Assembly: GCF_037038585.1 (NCBI RefSeq)
Contig: NC_092541.1
Location: 691,445-755,444 of the forward strand
Direction of reading: 5' to 3'
Source of the DNA: Patagioenas fasciata
Lineage: Eukaryota; Chordata; Aves; Columbiformes; Columbidae
Length of the DNA stretch: 64,000 bases
Under the pieces are notes generated by a model that searched no databases, was not told where the DNA came from, and saw nothing but the letters and a program-made list of their open reading frames with translations. Shown here piece after piece: positions 1 to 36,050 of the stretch; position 1 is the stretch's first letter; each line of letters opens with the position of its first letter. The position numbers and the translations under genes are program-made.

Positions 1-26187
<26,187 letters not shown>

Positions 26188-27315
26188 AAGACGCTTGTTG
26201 GAGTGAGACCCCCCATCATGTTTTCAGCACACACTTCCAAGCTTGATTTCCATGCATATTAGTATGATTATGGTTCTTTTGATTTCTCTTTGGTAGCTCT
26301 ATGGCCGAGTTTCTCCGGTACTTGGTGTGGTGGTCAGACAGCCATGCACGTGCTCCAGCCCTCTCGTTCCCCAGCTGACCGTGAAGCCGACCGCAGCCAA
26401 ACCGGTTTGTTTGCCCCATCCCAGCGGAGTTCCCGGTCGGGATAACTGAGCACGCGGTGCGGGGTGGTCCAGAAATATCCCCACGCAGCGGGAGGTAACC
26501 AGCTCTTTCTTTTGAGAGACAATCGCGTTTGATTTAAGTTGCTTCCTTGTGTCTCGGTGAGTTTTTACTGGATTCCGGTGGGAACTGGGAGCAGAGCAGG
26601 GATCACAGGAGCCTTTCCCAAGGCTGCACCCGCGGGTCGTTCGGCTTTTTGCCCCAGAGGAGCAAATAACCTGCAGCGAGCAAGGGCACGACGTGTGTTA
26701 ATACCGAGTAGCTATGCACAAAACCCATCCCGCTTCCTCTGCTTTGGAGCACTTGAATCCGAATTGGATTTCGTTGATATTGAATCGCATCACGGGCCGG
26801 GCGGGGTGGGGATCACTCGATGCTTTGCTGCTTGCTGAGCTGCCCGCCGTCCCCCCACGCCGCTGCGCGCTGGGGCCTTTCGCGAGCGCCGAGGGGTTAA
26901 AGTTGGCCCTTTGTGTTTTAACCGAGGGAATTGGCCAGAAACCTCTTGCTCGTGTTGGATTGCAGCAGCTTCTTTGCACCGTTAAGGCGGCTGCACCTCA
27001 CGCACAGCCCCGGGTTGGCACCGGGACCATTCACCGTTTGCGCTTTATTTCGTGGGCTATTTCACTTGTAATGGGAAAAAAAAAAAGATCAGACTTAGAA
27101 AATGGTATTTGAGGAGGAAAATTGCAGTTCTTAGGGTGTTTTGTTACCATGGGGATGCGTGATGTGGGACGATGGTTCCCGAGACGGGAGGGTCCCCCGG
27201 CACCCCAGCCCTTCCCTGGGATCTGTGTCCAAAACCCTTGGCACGCGGTGCTGTGTCCCCACCCCGAGAACACAGAGACCACATTTTGCTTTTAAGGACC
27301 TGTAGGAAAAAGAGA

Positions 27316-27345
27316 GTTATTTATAATTTATTTATGTGATCTATT
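27316..27345 (+). promoter_or_regulatory. TANC2: AU-rich element in the TANC2 3' UTR
   Basis: Overlapping ATTTA motifs (GTTATTTATAATTTATTTAT) resemble destabilising AU-rich elements that bind ARE-binding proteins. Role inferred from motif only. Confidence 0.45.
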
Positions 27346-28644
27346 TCAGGACCTTTTTGGGGGGGGTGTTTTTTTCCTGTGTTTTTGTAGATGAGGTCGC
27401 ATCAAGACAGCCTGGAAAGCAGAGGACACTTCCAAAGTTTTTTTTTGAATAGGATTTTCAGTAGTTCTTCGGTTATTCTCTGAGCTTTTTTTGGAGGGCG
27501 CTCACAGGTTCCTGTATTACCGGGGGTTCGTAACGGGCGTTTTCGGTGGGACGACCGGGGGGCAGAACAACCACCCTGTGTCTTGTTTCGAAGCACAGCG
27601 CGGTGCCTGTAGCGGATGCCGAACCTCACTCACAGCGACTCGGAGCCGCTGGCGGGGAGCGGGAGCTGCCGCTGTTCCCGAAGGGCTGAGCCAGGGGTTT
27701 GCAAGACTTCTCACCCCAAACCGCGTATCCCAGCGCGGCGGCGGGGCGGCTGCGCCCGCTTCCAGCAGCGCGGGGCTTGGCCCGGAGCTCTTGGGCAGAC
27801 CCCGGCTGCGATGGGGTTGTTGTGAACCCGGCTGCGTGGTCGGCCGTCTCGCTGCTGTTTCATCGCCTCATTCGCTCGGACTGGGCCGCGCGTACCTCGG
27901 GATGATGGTTTGTGTCTCATAGACACGTCGAGAGCGTTCGGGGGGTTTTCCTGATGGAGTTTGGAGAGTTTTGGGGCTCTTTCGGGCTGTTTGGTGTTTG
28001 TCCGGGCAGTGTTGGCAGTGCGGTTGGTGTTTCCGTTCTCGAGGTGCAGCCCAGTGCTCTCTATTACAGGGCTCTGGAAATGTTGGGGGGCCCCTCGGTA
28101 GGACGGGCTCCCCGCAGCCACGGGATGCTCGGCTCCGTGCACCATTTCTCTCCTCTCAGAGGGGGTGTGATCGCTTTATTTTCTTCCCCTCTTTTTTGAA
28201 GCAACGTTTTCTGCTTTATGGGGAACACCCGATTCCACACAGCGCGTCGCAGCCGGGACGCGGGTCTGGAGCATCAGCCGCAGCTTTGCTCCGCGTTTCC
28301 CATCCCCAGCCTCCCCGAGCGAGCGGCTCCGGCCCCGAGCTGCTGAAGGAAAGGAAAAGCTGCTTAAAGAAAGGAGAAGGCAACCAAACTCCAACTCCAG
28401 CCCCATTTCCCGCTTCGCTGCGCTGAGATGCGAACGGGGCGCTCGTCCCAAAGCCTCCCCTGTGTGTGATTCTGGGTTTATGAAGATGTTTTGATGGGAA
28501 CGCAGCAGGCAGCTCTCGCTTTGAGCACCAACCCCAAGCCGAAAGGCCGAAACACGTGCGGGCTTTTTCACGACACGACGTGTTCACATTGTTTCACGGG
28601 ATTCTTGCACTAATGGTTTTCCATCCGTTCTCTCTGTAAATGGT

Positions 28645-28652
28645 GCACTTTA
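28645..28652 (+). promoter_or_regulatory. TANC2: Possible miR-17 family site in the TANC2 3' UTR
   Basis: GCACTTTA is an 8-mer match to the miR-17/20/106 seed (AAAGUGC with A opposite position 1). It sits in an AT-rich stretch that looks UTR-like. One such match is expected by chance in about 65 kb, so this rests on location more than on the motif. Confidence 0.35.
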
Positions 28653-28817
28653 CTGTTTGGATTTGTTACTATGAGAAATACTGGATATTTAAGCGTGAGT
28701 AGTGTCTTCATTAGAAAATAGCAGAACAGCTCTTGTCTCTTAGTGTATTTTTCAAAAAGAAAAGAGAAAAGAAAGGAAGCAATGAATCATCACATTTATA
28801 GCACAAGAACTGACTCT

Positions 28818-28825
28818 TGTATATA
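28818..28825 (+). promoter_or_regulatory. TANC2: Pumilio-type element in the TANC2 3' UTR
   Basis: TGTATATA fits the PUM consensus TGTANATA, which controls mRNA stability and local translation in neurons. Assignment is by motif alone. Confidence 0.4.
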
Positions 28826-29639
28826 AGCATCAACAGATTGAGTAATTTTTAAACACAGAATCCTTTGCGGTGGTTTTAAAGCCTTCCCCAGCAGTTGTGC
28901 TGCGGTCCTGGGGGTGAGGAACGCGCCTCTCCCTGGAGGTCCCTGGTTCACCCCCCCGTGTCCTGGAAGCCGCGATCGGGATCGGCCGTGGACGGAGAGC
29001 AGAGCTGTTCCGTGCCGCGCGTGGTTGTGCTGGCTCCGATGGCACCGTGTCCCCTCGCCCTCTTGTCACCCCAGGTCTCCATCTGCCCAGCCCGGAGTTG
29101 CAGACGCGGTGCTGTCCGTGCTGTGTATTTAATTACTCTTTAAGTAATGAAGATGCGGGCCGATGCTGGCGGCCGATGCTCCGTCCCCTCCGCGCTGCAG
29201 CGGCCTCGCTCACCACCCCCTGCCTTGCAGGTTGGATTTTTTAGGTGCACCAAGTTCTCGATGATGTTGAAACCTCTGGGTTTGGCTCTCAGGGCGCATT
29301 GGTGGGCGATGCCGGAGCCCAGCCCTGGGTTCGATTTCACCGACCTGCCCACCGGGCTGCGGTGTCACCACGAACCCGGAATCTCTGGCAGCGTCAGGTG
29401 AGGACCCGGCGGCTCTCGCTGTGTCCCGGCCGGAGGGCGCGCTGGGCCCGGGAGGGGACACCCCCGCGACGTCCCCAGCAGCGGCTTTGCCAGCAGCTCT
29501 CGGTGCTGAGCGCGGGGAGGGTTTGACCGGATGGATCCCTCGGGATCCATCTCCAAAGCGCCGCGCAGCCTGCGCCGCCTCCTCCGCGGGGCCGCTCGCG
29601 AGGGCGCAGCCTGTGCCTGTTCCCCAGAACCCACGGCAT

Positions 29640-29722
29640 CTGTCCGCCTGTCTGCCCGCCTGTCTGCCCGCCTGTCTGTCCGCCTGTCTGTCCGCCTGTC
29701 TGTCCACCTGTCTGTCCATCTG
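29640..29722 (+). repeat. 12-bp minisatellite (CTGTCTGTCCGC)n
   Basis: About seven units alternating CTGTCTGCCCGC and CTGTCTGTCCGC. On the reverse strand it gives an artefactual open frame of repeated TDRR residues. It lies inside the presumed TANC2 3' UTR. Confidence 0.93.
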
Positions 29723-31319
29723 CTGCCTGCGCCACTGCCGCAGGTGGGTCCATCCAAGCACTGAACTTTCTGGGTTTTGTTTGTTTGTTTTTCTTCAACC
29801 CGACCATAACTAAACCCCCTCGGCAGCGCGAGCGTGTGTGCGTGCGACCAACACCCGAGCCATACTTGGATTAGGTCCAGAACCGGGGAGGCCACCAAAT
29901 TCGGAGCGGTGCAGTCCCCTCGTACGAAGGTTTCTGTGTATTCAGGGTTACCGGGAGAAGTTCAGCTCAAACCGAAGTGCCAGCTCCGCCTTACCTTGAG
30001 CAAAGCCGGCGTGCCTGCCCGTCCCCCGCTGCCCCGCCGGGCCGGGCTGTCCTGAGCTCCCTGGGGTTGGACTTGGCTTTTGGGAATTGAAGAGAACCGT
30101 GCCGGATGGACGGGGTTGCACCCAGGGCCTGGGGGAGAGGAGCAGTGTGGCCGCTGGGAGCTCTGCCGATGGACGCCGCTGGCTCCGCGCGACGTCTGCT
30201 GGGGCGCGTTGGACACAAAGCACAATGGGCGAAAGGTGAAATCCGCGTGGTGTTTTTCCCTCAGATTTGTGTGAATAATTGCTGGATTTTCATTCAATCA
30301 AACTCTTTTTTCTAATACAAACCACTAAGGGCTCAATTCTTTAGCAAGATGCGTTGGCGTCCCCCTCCTGACTGTACGGCTGGATCTCACCGCAGCTGTT
30401 GGAGACCTACCCGAGAGAACCCACGGCTGGCGTGGCTGTCACCGGGAGATCGACCGACACCGCAGCCCCCGCTGGATCCTTTCCTCCTGCCCGTTTTCTA
30501 CCTGCCACAGTACCGGGGAGTCAGCAGCGGGGTCCCGTCTGATGGGATCACATCCTATAGCCACCAAAAACGGAGGGGCTGCTTTGCCGAAAGACTTTGT
30601 CCCTTCTGGGTGACCCTGCCGGGGGCTGCGGGTCGGGGTCGCGCTGGGTGGGGGAGTTTGGGGGTCACTTCTGCCTCGCTGTGCACTGATGAGCCGGGCG
30701 CCCGGAGCAGCACCGCGTGCTCTGTGCCGTTCATTCTGCTGCTCCAGCGCTCACCCCGGGGCTCGCGTGGACTCTGCCGGTGCCGCTCCAGCCCAGCCGT
30801 TGCTTTCCCATCGTGTCGCGTTCGGCGTCCGTCTCCTCCCGTCTCCGCATCCCAGAGGACCCGAGGTGGGTGCGAACACGCGCGGTAACTCACACCTCGC
30901 GCTTTGTACGATTCCCTGGTTGCCATCCTCCGAGACACTTGCTGGGAAGATCTTTAAGACACTTAAATTTTCCTTTAGCTTTTCTATAATTCCGATGTAA
31001 AGGACTTTCTCTGTACAGTATATTATTCAATGCATGTTCTGTTCTCTCTACTGATATATGGAACACCACTCAGTCGTGATACCGCGCAGCGGGAGGAGCA
31101 GCCCCTGCGCCAGCGGAGGCTTCGCCTCTGGTCTATAAGGAAAGAAGAAAACATATTTTCCTTTGCTGTATTTGCTTGAGCAGAGTTTTCTTGTCTGTAC
31201 ATGTGAGCTGTGAGATAGATGTGAAAAGTTCAAAAGAATGCATTCCCCCCCGCCCCTCCAATGTATACAGATTGTAATCTGTACAATGAAAACTGTATGT
31301 ATGAAAAAATGTACTTATT

Positions 31320-31325
31320 TATAAA
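31320..31325 (+). terminator. TANC2: Likely poly(A) signal of TANC2 (TATAAA variant)
   Basis: TATAAA is a known minor poly(A) signal. GU-rich sequence follows 20-35 bases later. A canonical AATAAA at 31809-31814 could serve as an alternative, longer end. Confidence 0.5.
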
Positions 31326-31395
31326 TGGTTAACACTTGGAAACGGTGTCTGGGCGGGTGTTCTTCCCACATTGCGGTGGAGGAGCCTGGAAATAG

Positions 31396-31650
31396 CCTGG
31401 GGACACAGGGACCCCGGGGACACAGGGACGGTGCAGGGGCCGGGTCCGGCTGCCATAGCCTGGGGACACAGGGACCCCGGGGACACGGGGATGGTGCAGG
31501 GGCCGGGTCCGGCTGCCATAGCCTGGGGACACAGGGACCCCGGGGACACGGGGATGGTGCAGGGGCCGGGTCTGGCTGCCATAGCCTGGGGACACAGGGA
31601 CCCTGGGGACACGGGGATGGTGCAGGGGCCGGGTCCGGCTGCCACCGCTG
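31396..31650. repeat. 63-bp minisatellite, 4 copies
   Basis: Copies start at 31396, 31459, 31522 and 31585. Each runs from CCTGGGGACACAGGGACC to GGGTCCGGCTGCCATAG, with only scattered substitutions. Because 63 is a multiple of 3, all frames stay open with a 21-residue repeat on both strands. There is no evidence that it is translated. Confidence 0.97.
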
Positions 31651-31808
31651 CAGGTGGCACAGGGGCGGTAGTGAAATGGGGGGAACAGGATCAGGGCTGT
31701 TTTGCGGATTAAATGGTGCAAAGCGCCGCTGCAGCTCCCGAGAGCCGGAGCGTGTTCGCTGCGTCCCTGCCCGGCCCTGGGCGCAGGACATCGGGCTTGT
31801 GGTGAGCA

Positions 31809-31814
31809 AATAAA
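31809..31814 (+). terminator. Canonical AATAAA downstream of TANC2
   Basis: A possible distal poly(A) signal for TANC2, beyond the minisatellite. The rest of 31346-32165 shows no gene; it separates the tails of TANC2 and CYB561. Confidence 0.35.
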
Positions 31815-32185
31815 GCAAAATGGGGCAAAAACCCCCCAGTTTGGGCTGGTGCCTTTGCTGGGAGCTGCGCTGGCTTTGCAGCGCTGGCAGCCAGGAGCTT
31901 CAGCTGAGCCACGAGGCAGAAGGAGGAGGGGAAGAGCCCGCGTCTCGGGGACGCAGCTTCTCATGGCAGCAGGGCCCCCACACCACAGCGCATCCGGGGA
32001 CCCTGGAGATGGCCCTGGCATGGCCCCAGGGGCTCAGCACGGGGCCCAGACGGGACGATCCCTGCCCGAACACCCACCGTGCCCTCCCCAGACCCCCGTC
32101 CCAGCTGCCCCCGTGGGTGGGAGCTCGGGGGTGCCCCAAAACCGTGAGCTGGGGAGCCGAGACAGGACGGGGTTGGCTGCAAACA

Positions 32186-32191
32186 TTTATT
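32186..32191 (-). terminator. CYB561: Poly(A) signal of CYB561 (AATAAA on minus strand)
   Basis: TTTATT on the plus strand is AATAAA on the coding strand, about 450 bases past the CYB561 stop. Cleavage would fall near 32165-32175. The interval 32192-32642 is then the 3' UTR. Confidence 0.75.
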
Positions 32192-32642
32192 AGGTTGGGA
32201 GCAATGACCGAGCAGACAACACATGGAGACAAAACATTCTGCAGACAAGGACACTGAACCTGCACAGGCACCAGGTCGCTGAGCCCCCGGGGAGCCCTTT
32301 GGGGGAGCAGCCCCCACACTTGGGGCTTTGGCCACTTGCAGCGGGGAACTCTGGGCTCCCACCCCCGGTCCTTTGGGGGAACCCCCGTCCTTTGTCCCCC
32401 AGTGCCGCTGGGGCTGTGGCTCCGCTGTCCCCACGGGGCTGGGAGAGGCGCGGGGGTCACCGGGGGCTGCGCGGGGCAGAGCTGAGGAGGATGAAGGCCA
32501 AGCACAGCTGAACCCACGGGCAGCATTAACACAACAAGCGCGTCCTTCCCCCGCTGTCCTCGTCACCCTGGACCGGGCAGAGCCCCAGGACACCAGGGAC
32601 ACCCCACAGACACCATCTGCTGGGGACAGGGAGCTGGGGACA

Positions 32643-32841
32643 TCACTGGCCGCCACCGCCAGGGCTCTCGCCTTCCGTCAGCGTCTTGAAGTCCATGGAC
32701 AGGGCCATCTCCTCGGCCAGCGGCGGGCGCTTCCAGTCGTCCCGTGTCAGCACGTAGGCCACCACCAGCCCGAAGGCCACCAGCAGCACCCCCAGCGTGT
32801 TGGCCAAGACACCCTCGGGCACAAAGTGGCTGTAGGAGTCC
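32643..32841 (-). CDS. CYB561: CYB561 coding exon 5 (last)
   Basis: Completes a split Arg, then [20 protein letters not shown], helix 6, the stop-transfer [11 protein letters not shown] and the cytosolic tail [17 protein letters not shown], stop TGA. Acceptor CCCGCAG on the minus strand. Confidence 0.97.
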
Positions 32842-34418
32842 CTGCGGGGACGGGGAGGGTGCTCAAGCCTCGGGTGCGGGTGGGCTGTCCCTGCCCTGGC
32901 TGGGACCCCCTCCTCATCCTCTTCTCACCCTGGGAACCGTCCCTTTCCCCCAACTCAGAGGAAGAGGAGGGTGACCAGGTGGGACACTCTTGGTGAAAGC
33001 AAACCAGGGGGCACAGGCCTATAGCGGGGCTACAGGCAGCCCAGCACCTCCCCTGCCAGATGTGCTCCCCCAGCCAAGGAGAGGTGGCTCCTGGGGTGCC
33101 CACCAGGGGCTGGGGGGACCCCAATGTGCATCTGGGGCCGTCACTGCATGGCCCAGCTGTGAGTGGGACACGAACATCCGGGGGACTCTGAAAGCACCTG
33201 GCAGCAGAGAGGCCACGGTCGGTGTTTTATCCCCTCCCCAAAGACAAACTGCTGCAGGACCCAGCCCTCGTTAAACATCACCCGGGCAGTGACTCAGCAG
33301 CAGCAGAAACAAAGGCCCCAGGGGGAGATTTAGTAGCCAGGGAGCCAGCACAGGGGCCAGACTGCCCCATGGGACTGGAACAGCCCTTTGCTGGGGGTCA
33401 GGGAGTCTGGGGGGCGCTCAGCTCGGTCACCCACCTGATGTTGAAGAGGAGCATCTCGGTGATGCCCAGCAAGCAGGCGGCGATGGAGAGGGCGAAGAGG
33501 GCGATGCCGAAGAAGACGTGCTGGGGTTTGTACCGGCTGCGCAGCGAGAAGGGGGCCCGGGGGAGCAGGAAGAAACCGCAGCCCAGGAGCCACTGTGGGG
33601 GTCACAGGGATGTCACGGGGTGCTGGGGTCCCCCCTTCCCCAGGGGCTCCCCAGCCCTCACCTGCAGGAGGTAGAGCACGAAGGCGGCCATGCCGCACCA
33701 GCTGTGCAGGCTGTACATGTCGGGGATGCTCTTGGTCCGGTGGGACTCGAAGACGGCGACGATGCCTGCGGAGAGGAGCCCGTCAGCCCCGGGGACACGT
33801 CCAGCCCCGTGTCACCACCAGGGACATGTCCAGCCCCGTGTCAGCACCGGGGACGTGTCCAGCCCTGGGGACGTGTCCAGCCCTGGGGATGTGTCCAGCC
33901 CCGTGTACCCCCGGTCCCAGCGCTCACCGATGAGGGCGATGAGCAGCGCCAGGCCGTGGAGCAGGGCGTGCAGAGCCTTGGTGGAGCGTTTGGCTTCATG
34001 CCTGAACACCCGGTAAACCAGGAGAGCTGCCAGAGAGGGGGCAGATGAGCACCCGTGGGCGTCCCCCAGCTCCCCCATGCAGGTGGGAGGTGACTGGAGC
34101 ATCTTCTCCATCTCATTTGTCACCATTTTGTCCCTGTTACTCCCTGCCTGGCTGCAGCACTGGGGGCTTTGAAGGCTGCAGCCGAGACGGGACGCTCGCC
34201 CCACGGCCCCGCTCACCGTCACCTTGGAGGAAAACCATGCCCAGCACCATGCAGAGGGGGTGCACGTTGAACTGGAGGGGGCTGTGCCAGGCCACGCCGC
34301 CCCGGTAGCGACCCAGCCAGGCGCCCGTGGTGGCCAACAGCGTCAGGCCCAGCAGCTGCGACACGGCCACGTACGCCGAGAGCCCCGCGGGGCTGGCGGG
34401 TGGCGGAGCCCCGTCCAT
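32643..34418 (-). CDS. CYB561: CYB561, transmembrane ascorbate-dependent cytochrome b561 (complete)
   Basis: Coding exons in transcript order: 34217-34418, 33928-34026, 33662-33765, 33435-33592, 32643-32841; 253 residues plus TGA, against 251 in human. It moves electrons from cytosolic ascorbate across secretory-vesicle membranes to regenerate luminal ascorbate for dopamine beta-hydroxylase and PAM (family knowledge). Six membrane helices are visible. The four haem-axial histidines are H53 ([10 protein letters not shown]), H87 ([11 protein letters not shown]), H121 (MYSLHSWCG) and H160 (YKPQHVFFG), in line with human H52, H86, H120 and H159. The start ATG has a good context (GCCGGCATGG) and aligns with the human start. 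Tail [10 protein letters not shown] is also human-like. It runs opposite to TANC2 and ACE. Confidence 0.97.
33435..33592 (-). CDS. CYB561: CYB561 coding exon 4
   Basis: 52 codons plus two bases, from [20 protein letters not shown] to [10 protein letters not shown]. It carries H160 (YKPQH) and two membrane helices. Donor AG|GTGGGT. The intron to exon 5 (32842-33434) holds nothing recognised. Confidence 0.97.
33662..33765 (-). CDS. CYB561: CYB561 coding exon 3
   Basis: Completes Gly, then [20 protein letters not shown], ending AAFVLYLLQ at CAG|GTGAGG. It carries H121 and the luminal loop where human has DYHRKKGYADLYSLHSW. Confidence 0.96.
33791..33905. repeat. GC-rich minisatellite in CYB561 intron 2
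   Basis: Irregular tandem copies of GGGGACGTGTCCAGCCCT (18-20 bases), with longer units at the left end. It fills most of the 162-base intron between exons 2 and 3. Confidence 0.88.
33928..34026 (-). CDS. CYB561: CYB561 coding exon 2
   Basis: Completes Ala, then [20 protein letters not shown] to ALLIALI plus one base. Carries H87 and the basic cytosolic loop RHEAKRSTK thought to bind ascorbate. Acceptor TGGCAG, donor TCG|GTGAGC. Confidence 0.96.
34217..34418 (-). CDS. CYB561: CYB561 coding exon 1
   Basis: ATG at 34416-34418 (reverse strand). Encodes [20 protein letters not shown], helix 1, [20 protein letters not shown] and [16 protein letters not shown] plus one base. Carries H53. Donor ACG|GTGAGC. 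The exon begins at 34424, just after a CCCCACAG acceptor, so only six bases of 5' UTR lie in it. Confidence 0.97.
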
Positions 34419-34530
34419 GCCGGCCTGTGGGGACAGAGAGGAGGGGGCAGCGGAGCCACGGGTGGCCCCGTGTGGCAGTGGGGGCTCGGGGTCCCTCGGC
34501 GGGGTCCCGGTACCGCTGCTCCGCCCTCAC

Positions 34531-34640
34531 CTGCCGCGGAGCCGGACGCTTCCTGGTGCTGCCGGGGCCACCGCGTCACCCGCAGCCGGAGGTGGCTCCC
34601 AGCACGCCCGGCCCTGCGCTCCTGTCCCTGCCCTCCTGCC
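34531..34640 (-). promoter_or_regulatory. CYB561: Likely CYB561 5' UTR exon and promoter region
   Basis: Because the ATG exon begins at an acceptor, an upstream non-coding exon is required. A consensus donor GGCAG|GTGAGG ends a CpG-rich stretch at 34531 on the minus strand, about 105 bases upstream. No TATA box is seen. The right edge is a guess. Confidence 0.4.
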
Positions 34641-34702
34641 TGTGCTGGCCTAATCCTGCCTGAGCCCTGCCTGCCGCAGCCCCACAGCCACGCCACCAAC
34701 AT

Positions 34703-34884
34703 CCCTCCATCCCTGCCCTCCCATCCCCATCCCTCCATCCCTGTCCTTCCATCCCCATCCCTCCATCCCTGCCCTCCCATCCCCATCCCTCCAGCCCTGC
34801 CCTCCCATCCCCATCCCTCCAGCCCTGCCCTCCCATCCCCATCCCTCCATCCCTGCCCTCCCATCCCCATCCCTCCACCCTTGT
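34703..34884. repeat. 28-bp pyrimidine-rich minisatellite, 6 or more copies
   Basis: Unit runs CCCTCCATCCCTGCCC then TCCCATCCCCAT (28 bases). Six good copies follow head to tail, then decay into C/T-rich sequence to about 34,980. The plus strand is almost purely C and T. It lies just upstream of the presumed CYB561 promoter. Confidence 0.95.
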
Positions 34885-35414
34885 CCTCCCCTCCCCTTCC
34901 CTCCCACTCCATCCCTGTCCCTCCACCCCCATCCCCTGTCCCACCCTCACCCCCTCCCCAGCTCACTCACCCCCCAATCCCCACAACAACCCCCCAAACT
35001 AGAGGAAGGTGGCGCGGGGACAAGAGGGGCTGCTCAGGAACCGCCCCATAACAAAAGTGCTGGCCCCGGGGACACGGGGCTGAGCAAATCCCCATGCTAG
35101 GGGGGGACAGACACGCTGTGTCACCCATCTGTGATGCAGCCACACCAGAGAGCCGCCCCACGGTCCCCATAACCCACCTGTACCCGTGTCGCGCTTTGTC
35201 CTGGGTTACCCCCCGATGCTCCCCGCAGGACCGGGGGTCAGAGCTGCCTCCACCGCTGCCTCGGGCACCTCTCCTGCCTCCCCGTCAGGGTACCCGGGTA
35301 CCAGCGCCCCACTGCTGCCCAGCCCCAGCGCGGCTGCCTCTGGGGAGGAGCGCCCGGCAGACGGGCCCACGGTGCTGCCAGGGCTGGGGAGGGACAAGGC
35401 GGGACAAGGTGCAT

Positions 35415-36050
35415 TAAGACCACGCACACACTTTATTCCCAGCCACCTTTATTGGATCAGCTGGATAAGTGGGTTAAGGGAATTGGTTTATCCCATTAGG
35501 TTGGACTGCAAAGGCCACCTGCCCGCGCCAGCCTCACCGCCTGGGGCCATGCGATGCTCTGCGGGGACAGAGATGGGGACCAGGCAAGGGGGGAGTTGCA
35601 GGCAGAGGTACAACCTCCCCTCTGCATCACGACAGCCCCCCCAAGCCCTCACCACTGCCATTGGGGGCCCCAAATGGGTGCCCATGCACCCCGATCCCAT
35701 CCCCTGCATCCTCCCACCAGATGCAGACACCTGGACTTGCTGGTACCACCACAAGGGGCCAACCTGGTTCCCAGCCGCACTGGGGATGGAGGGGCAGGGA
35801 TCAAACCCCCAGCCACGGGAACTGGTGCCTGCTGGAACCGGGCTCTGCGATTTCCCCATTAGCCCTAAAACTGGCCCATCCGCAGCTGCCGGTCCCACCC
35901 GCGCAGCCCCCTGCCCTCCCAGCCCTACCTGCGGGTGCTGCCGCCCGCGCCGGGCCCGGCGGTGACAGCGCTGCGCAGGGACGGGGACAGGGCCACCGCG
36001 TTGGCAAGGCAACCGAGTGATGGCAAAGCGGGGCGGCTGCACCCCGGCAT
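35415..36050 (-). CDS. Candidate small spliced minus-strand transcript, unknown product
   Basis: Not recognised. On the minus strand an ATG at 36048-36050 opens 40 codons with three Arg and no acidic residue, ending at a consensus donor CAG|GTAGGG (35929). A possible middle exon (35731-35779) has a good acceptor (CCATCCCCAG) but a weak donor (GTGTCT). A last exon starts at 35558 after TGTCCCCGCAG, reaches TAA at 35496-35498, and is followed by two AATAAA signals (35448-35453 and 35432-35437). Phases join to 77 codons, with the middle part reading GPLWWYQQVQ. The first 40 residues resemble a mitochondrial presequence in composition, but the whole 77 residues lack Asp and Glu, which also fits chance GC-rich sequence. 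It could equally be a lncRNA. Confidence 0.2.
35432..35453 (-). terminator. Two AATAAA poly(A) signals on the minus strand
   Basis: TTTATT occurs at 35432-35437 and 35448-35453 on the plus strand. Two copies 16 bases apart in a GC-rich region suggest a real transcript end coming from the right. Confidence 0.4.

Larger units (their letters stand above)
26188..31345 (+). other. TANC2: TANC2 3' untranslated region (about 5.1 kb)
   Basis: No gene is recognised between the TANC2 stop and a variant poly(A) signal TATAAA at 31320-31325, which is followed at about 31345 by GU-rich sequence (GTGTCTGGGCGGGTG). The length is close to what I recall for mammalian TANC2. Most of 26.2-28.5 kb and 28.9-30.9 kb is GC-rich; 27.30-27.35, 28.6-28.9 and 30.95-31.35 kb are AT-rich and look UTR-like. 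Chance open frames here repeat or lack known similarity. Confidence 0.7.

Noticed and set aside
29228-29402. Exon-like block (CTTGCAG acceptor, CAG|GTGAGG donor) in the TANC2 3' UTR
   Set aside because: The encoded peptide is unfamiliar on both strands and there is no partner exon; such pairs arise by chance in GC-rich DNA.
29210-29898. Minus-strand open frames with TDRRTDRR or GGQTGGQT repeats
   Set aside because: Artefact of the 12-bp repeat inside the TANC2 3' UTR.
31315-32021. Pro/Gly-rich repeat proteins on both strands
   Set aside because: Produced by the 63-bp minisatellite, which cannot shift frame; no start context or splice signals.
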